Part shown: positions 63,789 through 64,000 of the stretch, piece by piece
Position numbering within the stretch: position 1 is the first letter of the stretch
Layout of the letters: the number at the start of each line of letters is the position of its first letter
Origin: Archangium violaceum
GTDB lineage: Bacteria; Myxococcota; Myxococcia; Myxococcales; Myxococcaceae
DNA: 64,000 nucleotides
Assembly (NCBI RefSeq): GCF_016859125.1
Contig: NZ_CP069338.1
Location: 11,473,501 to 11,537,500 of the forward strand
Direction: 5' to 3'
Position numbers and translations under genes: made by a program
Notes under the pieces: generated by a model
What the model was told of the DNA's origin: nothing
The model's database searches: none
Seen by the model: only the letters and a program-made list of their open reading frames with translations

Positions 63789-64000
63789 ATGCCGGTGGTG
63801 GCCCACGAGCCGCGCGAGGAACCCCGCCTGGGGCCTCGGGCCCACCTGGGCCGATTCCCCCTGCCGCTGGTGGTGCTCGTCCTGGCCGGGATGATGTCGG
63901 CGGTGGCTTCGGGCTGCCGGACCGAGCCTCCTCCCAGCTACGTCCGGCTCGAAGGAGCCGCCCCCGAGCTCCAGGGACTGCCGGACTCGAGCGCCCTGCT
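63789..64000 (+). CDS. Lipoprotein, N-terminal part (cut by window end)
   Basis: Open from ATG 63789 to the end, 70 residues visible. Lipoprotein signal (hydrophobic run ending ASGC). The following YVRLEGAAPELQGLPDSSAL fits the start of a TlpA/thioredoxin-like domain, where a helix precedes a redox motif, but the redox motif is beyond the window. Start selection tentative; GGTGAGG 13 nt before the ATG is a weak site. Confidence 0.5.
   Translation, partial: MPVVAHEPREEPRLGPRAHLGRFPLPLVVLVLAGMMSAVASGCRTEPPPSYVRLEGAAPELQGLPDSSAL

Overview
High-GC Gram-negative DNA that looks myxobacterial (delta-proteobacterial lineage, probably Cystobacterineae such as Archangium or Cystobacter). The basis is gene content: Ser/Thr kinases with a membrane anchor and PEGA-like tails, orphan GAF/PAS histidine kinases, long Pro/Ala-rich linkers, RCC1 and choice-of-anchor lipoproteins, many GTG starts, and LptF/LptG for an outer membrane. 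Genus is inference. I see no rRNA, tRNA, CRISPR, insertion sequence or prophage; the window reads as chromosomal core plus lineage-specific genes.

Layout. 0-8 kb: end of a membrane protein, a scramblase-like protein, a thioredoxin-like [2Fe-2S] ferredoxin, an adenosylcobalamin-dependent (class II) ribonucleotide reductase behind a long structured leader, then an MshEN/GAF protein with a very long Pro/Ala/Gly linker. 8-12 kb: polysaccharide genes (polyprenyl-phosphate sugar-1-phosphate transferase and two divergent GT4 glycosyltransferases). 12-16.3 kb: RCC1-repeat lipoprotein, UvrC-like GIY-YIG protein, small lipoprotein, lone receiver domain and an XRE regulator. 16.3-26 kb: one tight leftward operon, purH - zinc-ribbon/TPR protein - purD - lptF - lptG - O-antigen-ligase-like gene, the last four joined by 4-nt GTGA overlaps, so purine synthesis shares a message with LPS export. 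26-35 kb: a sigma-region-4-like and a MerR-like regulator, two Ser/Thr kinases, and a large choice-of-anchor/VWA lipoprotein. 35-42 kb: small coiled-coil protein behind a sigma-54-type promoter, an acyltransferase remnant, pssA, a ThrE-type exporter, a trigger-factor-like chaperone, an Ala-rich protein of unknown function and thiD. 42-52 kb: a signalling island (histidine kinase, Ser/Thr kinase, second related histidine kinase, VWA/DUF3520 protein, then a histidine kinase/OmpR-type regulator pair coupled to a methyltransferase). 53-64 kb: a SWIM-ATP DNA ligase, small exported proteins, a subtilase lipoprotein, an SGNH hydrolase, a MocR regulator with an AhpD-like protein, a Coq4-like protein divergent from a TetR regulator with two visible operators, an alpha/beta hydrolase, and a lipoprotein cut by the window end.

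The clearest non-coding signals are the TetR operator pair (62089-62154), a CRP-consensus palindrome (13283-13298), two sigma-54-like promoters (9478-9493 minus strand; 35148-35163 plus strand) and two intrinsic terminators (4776-4806 plus; 39625-39651 minus). Two gene remnants, a DJ-1/PfpI fragment and an acyltransferase N-terminus, show local gene decay. No complete new defence or mobile system is visible. The most unusual items are the SWIM-ligase fusion, the MshEN-linker-GAF protein, the histidine kinase/Ser-Thr kinase/histidine kinase block and the purine/LPS operon.
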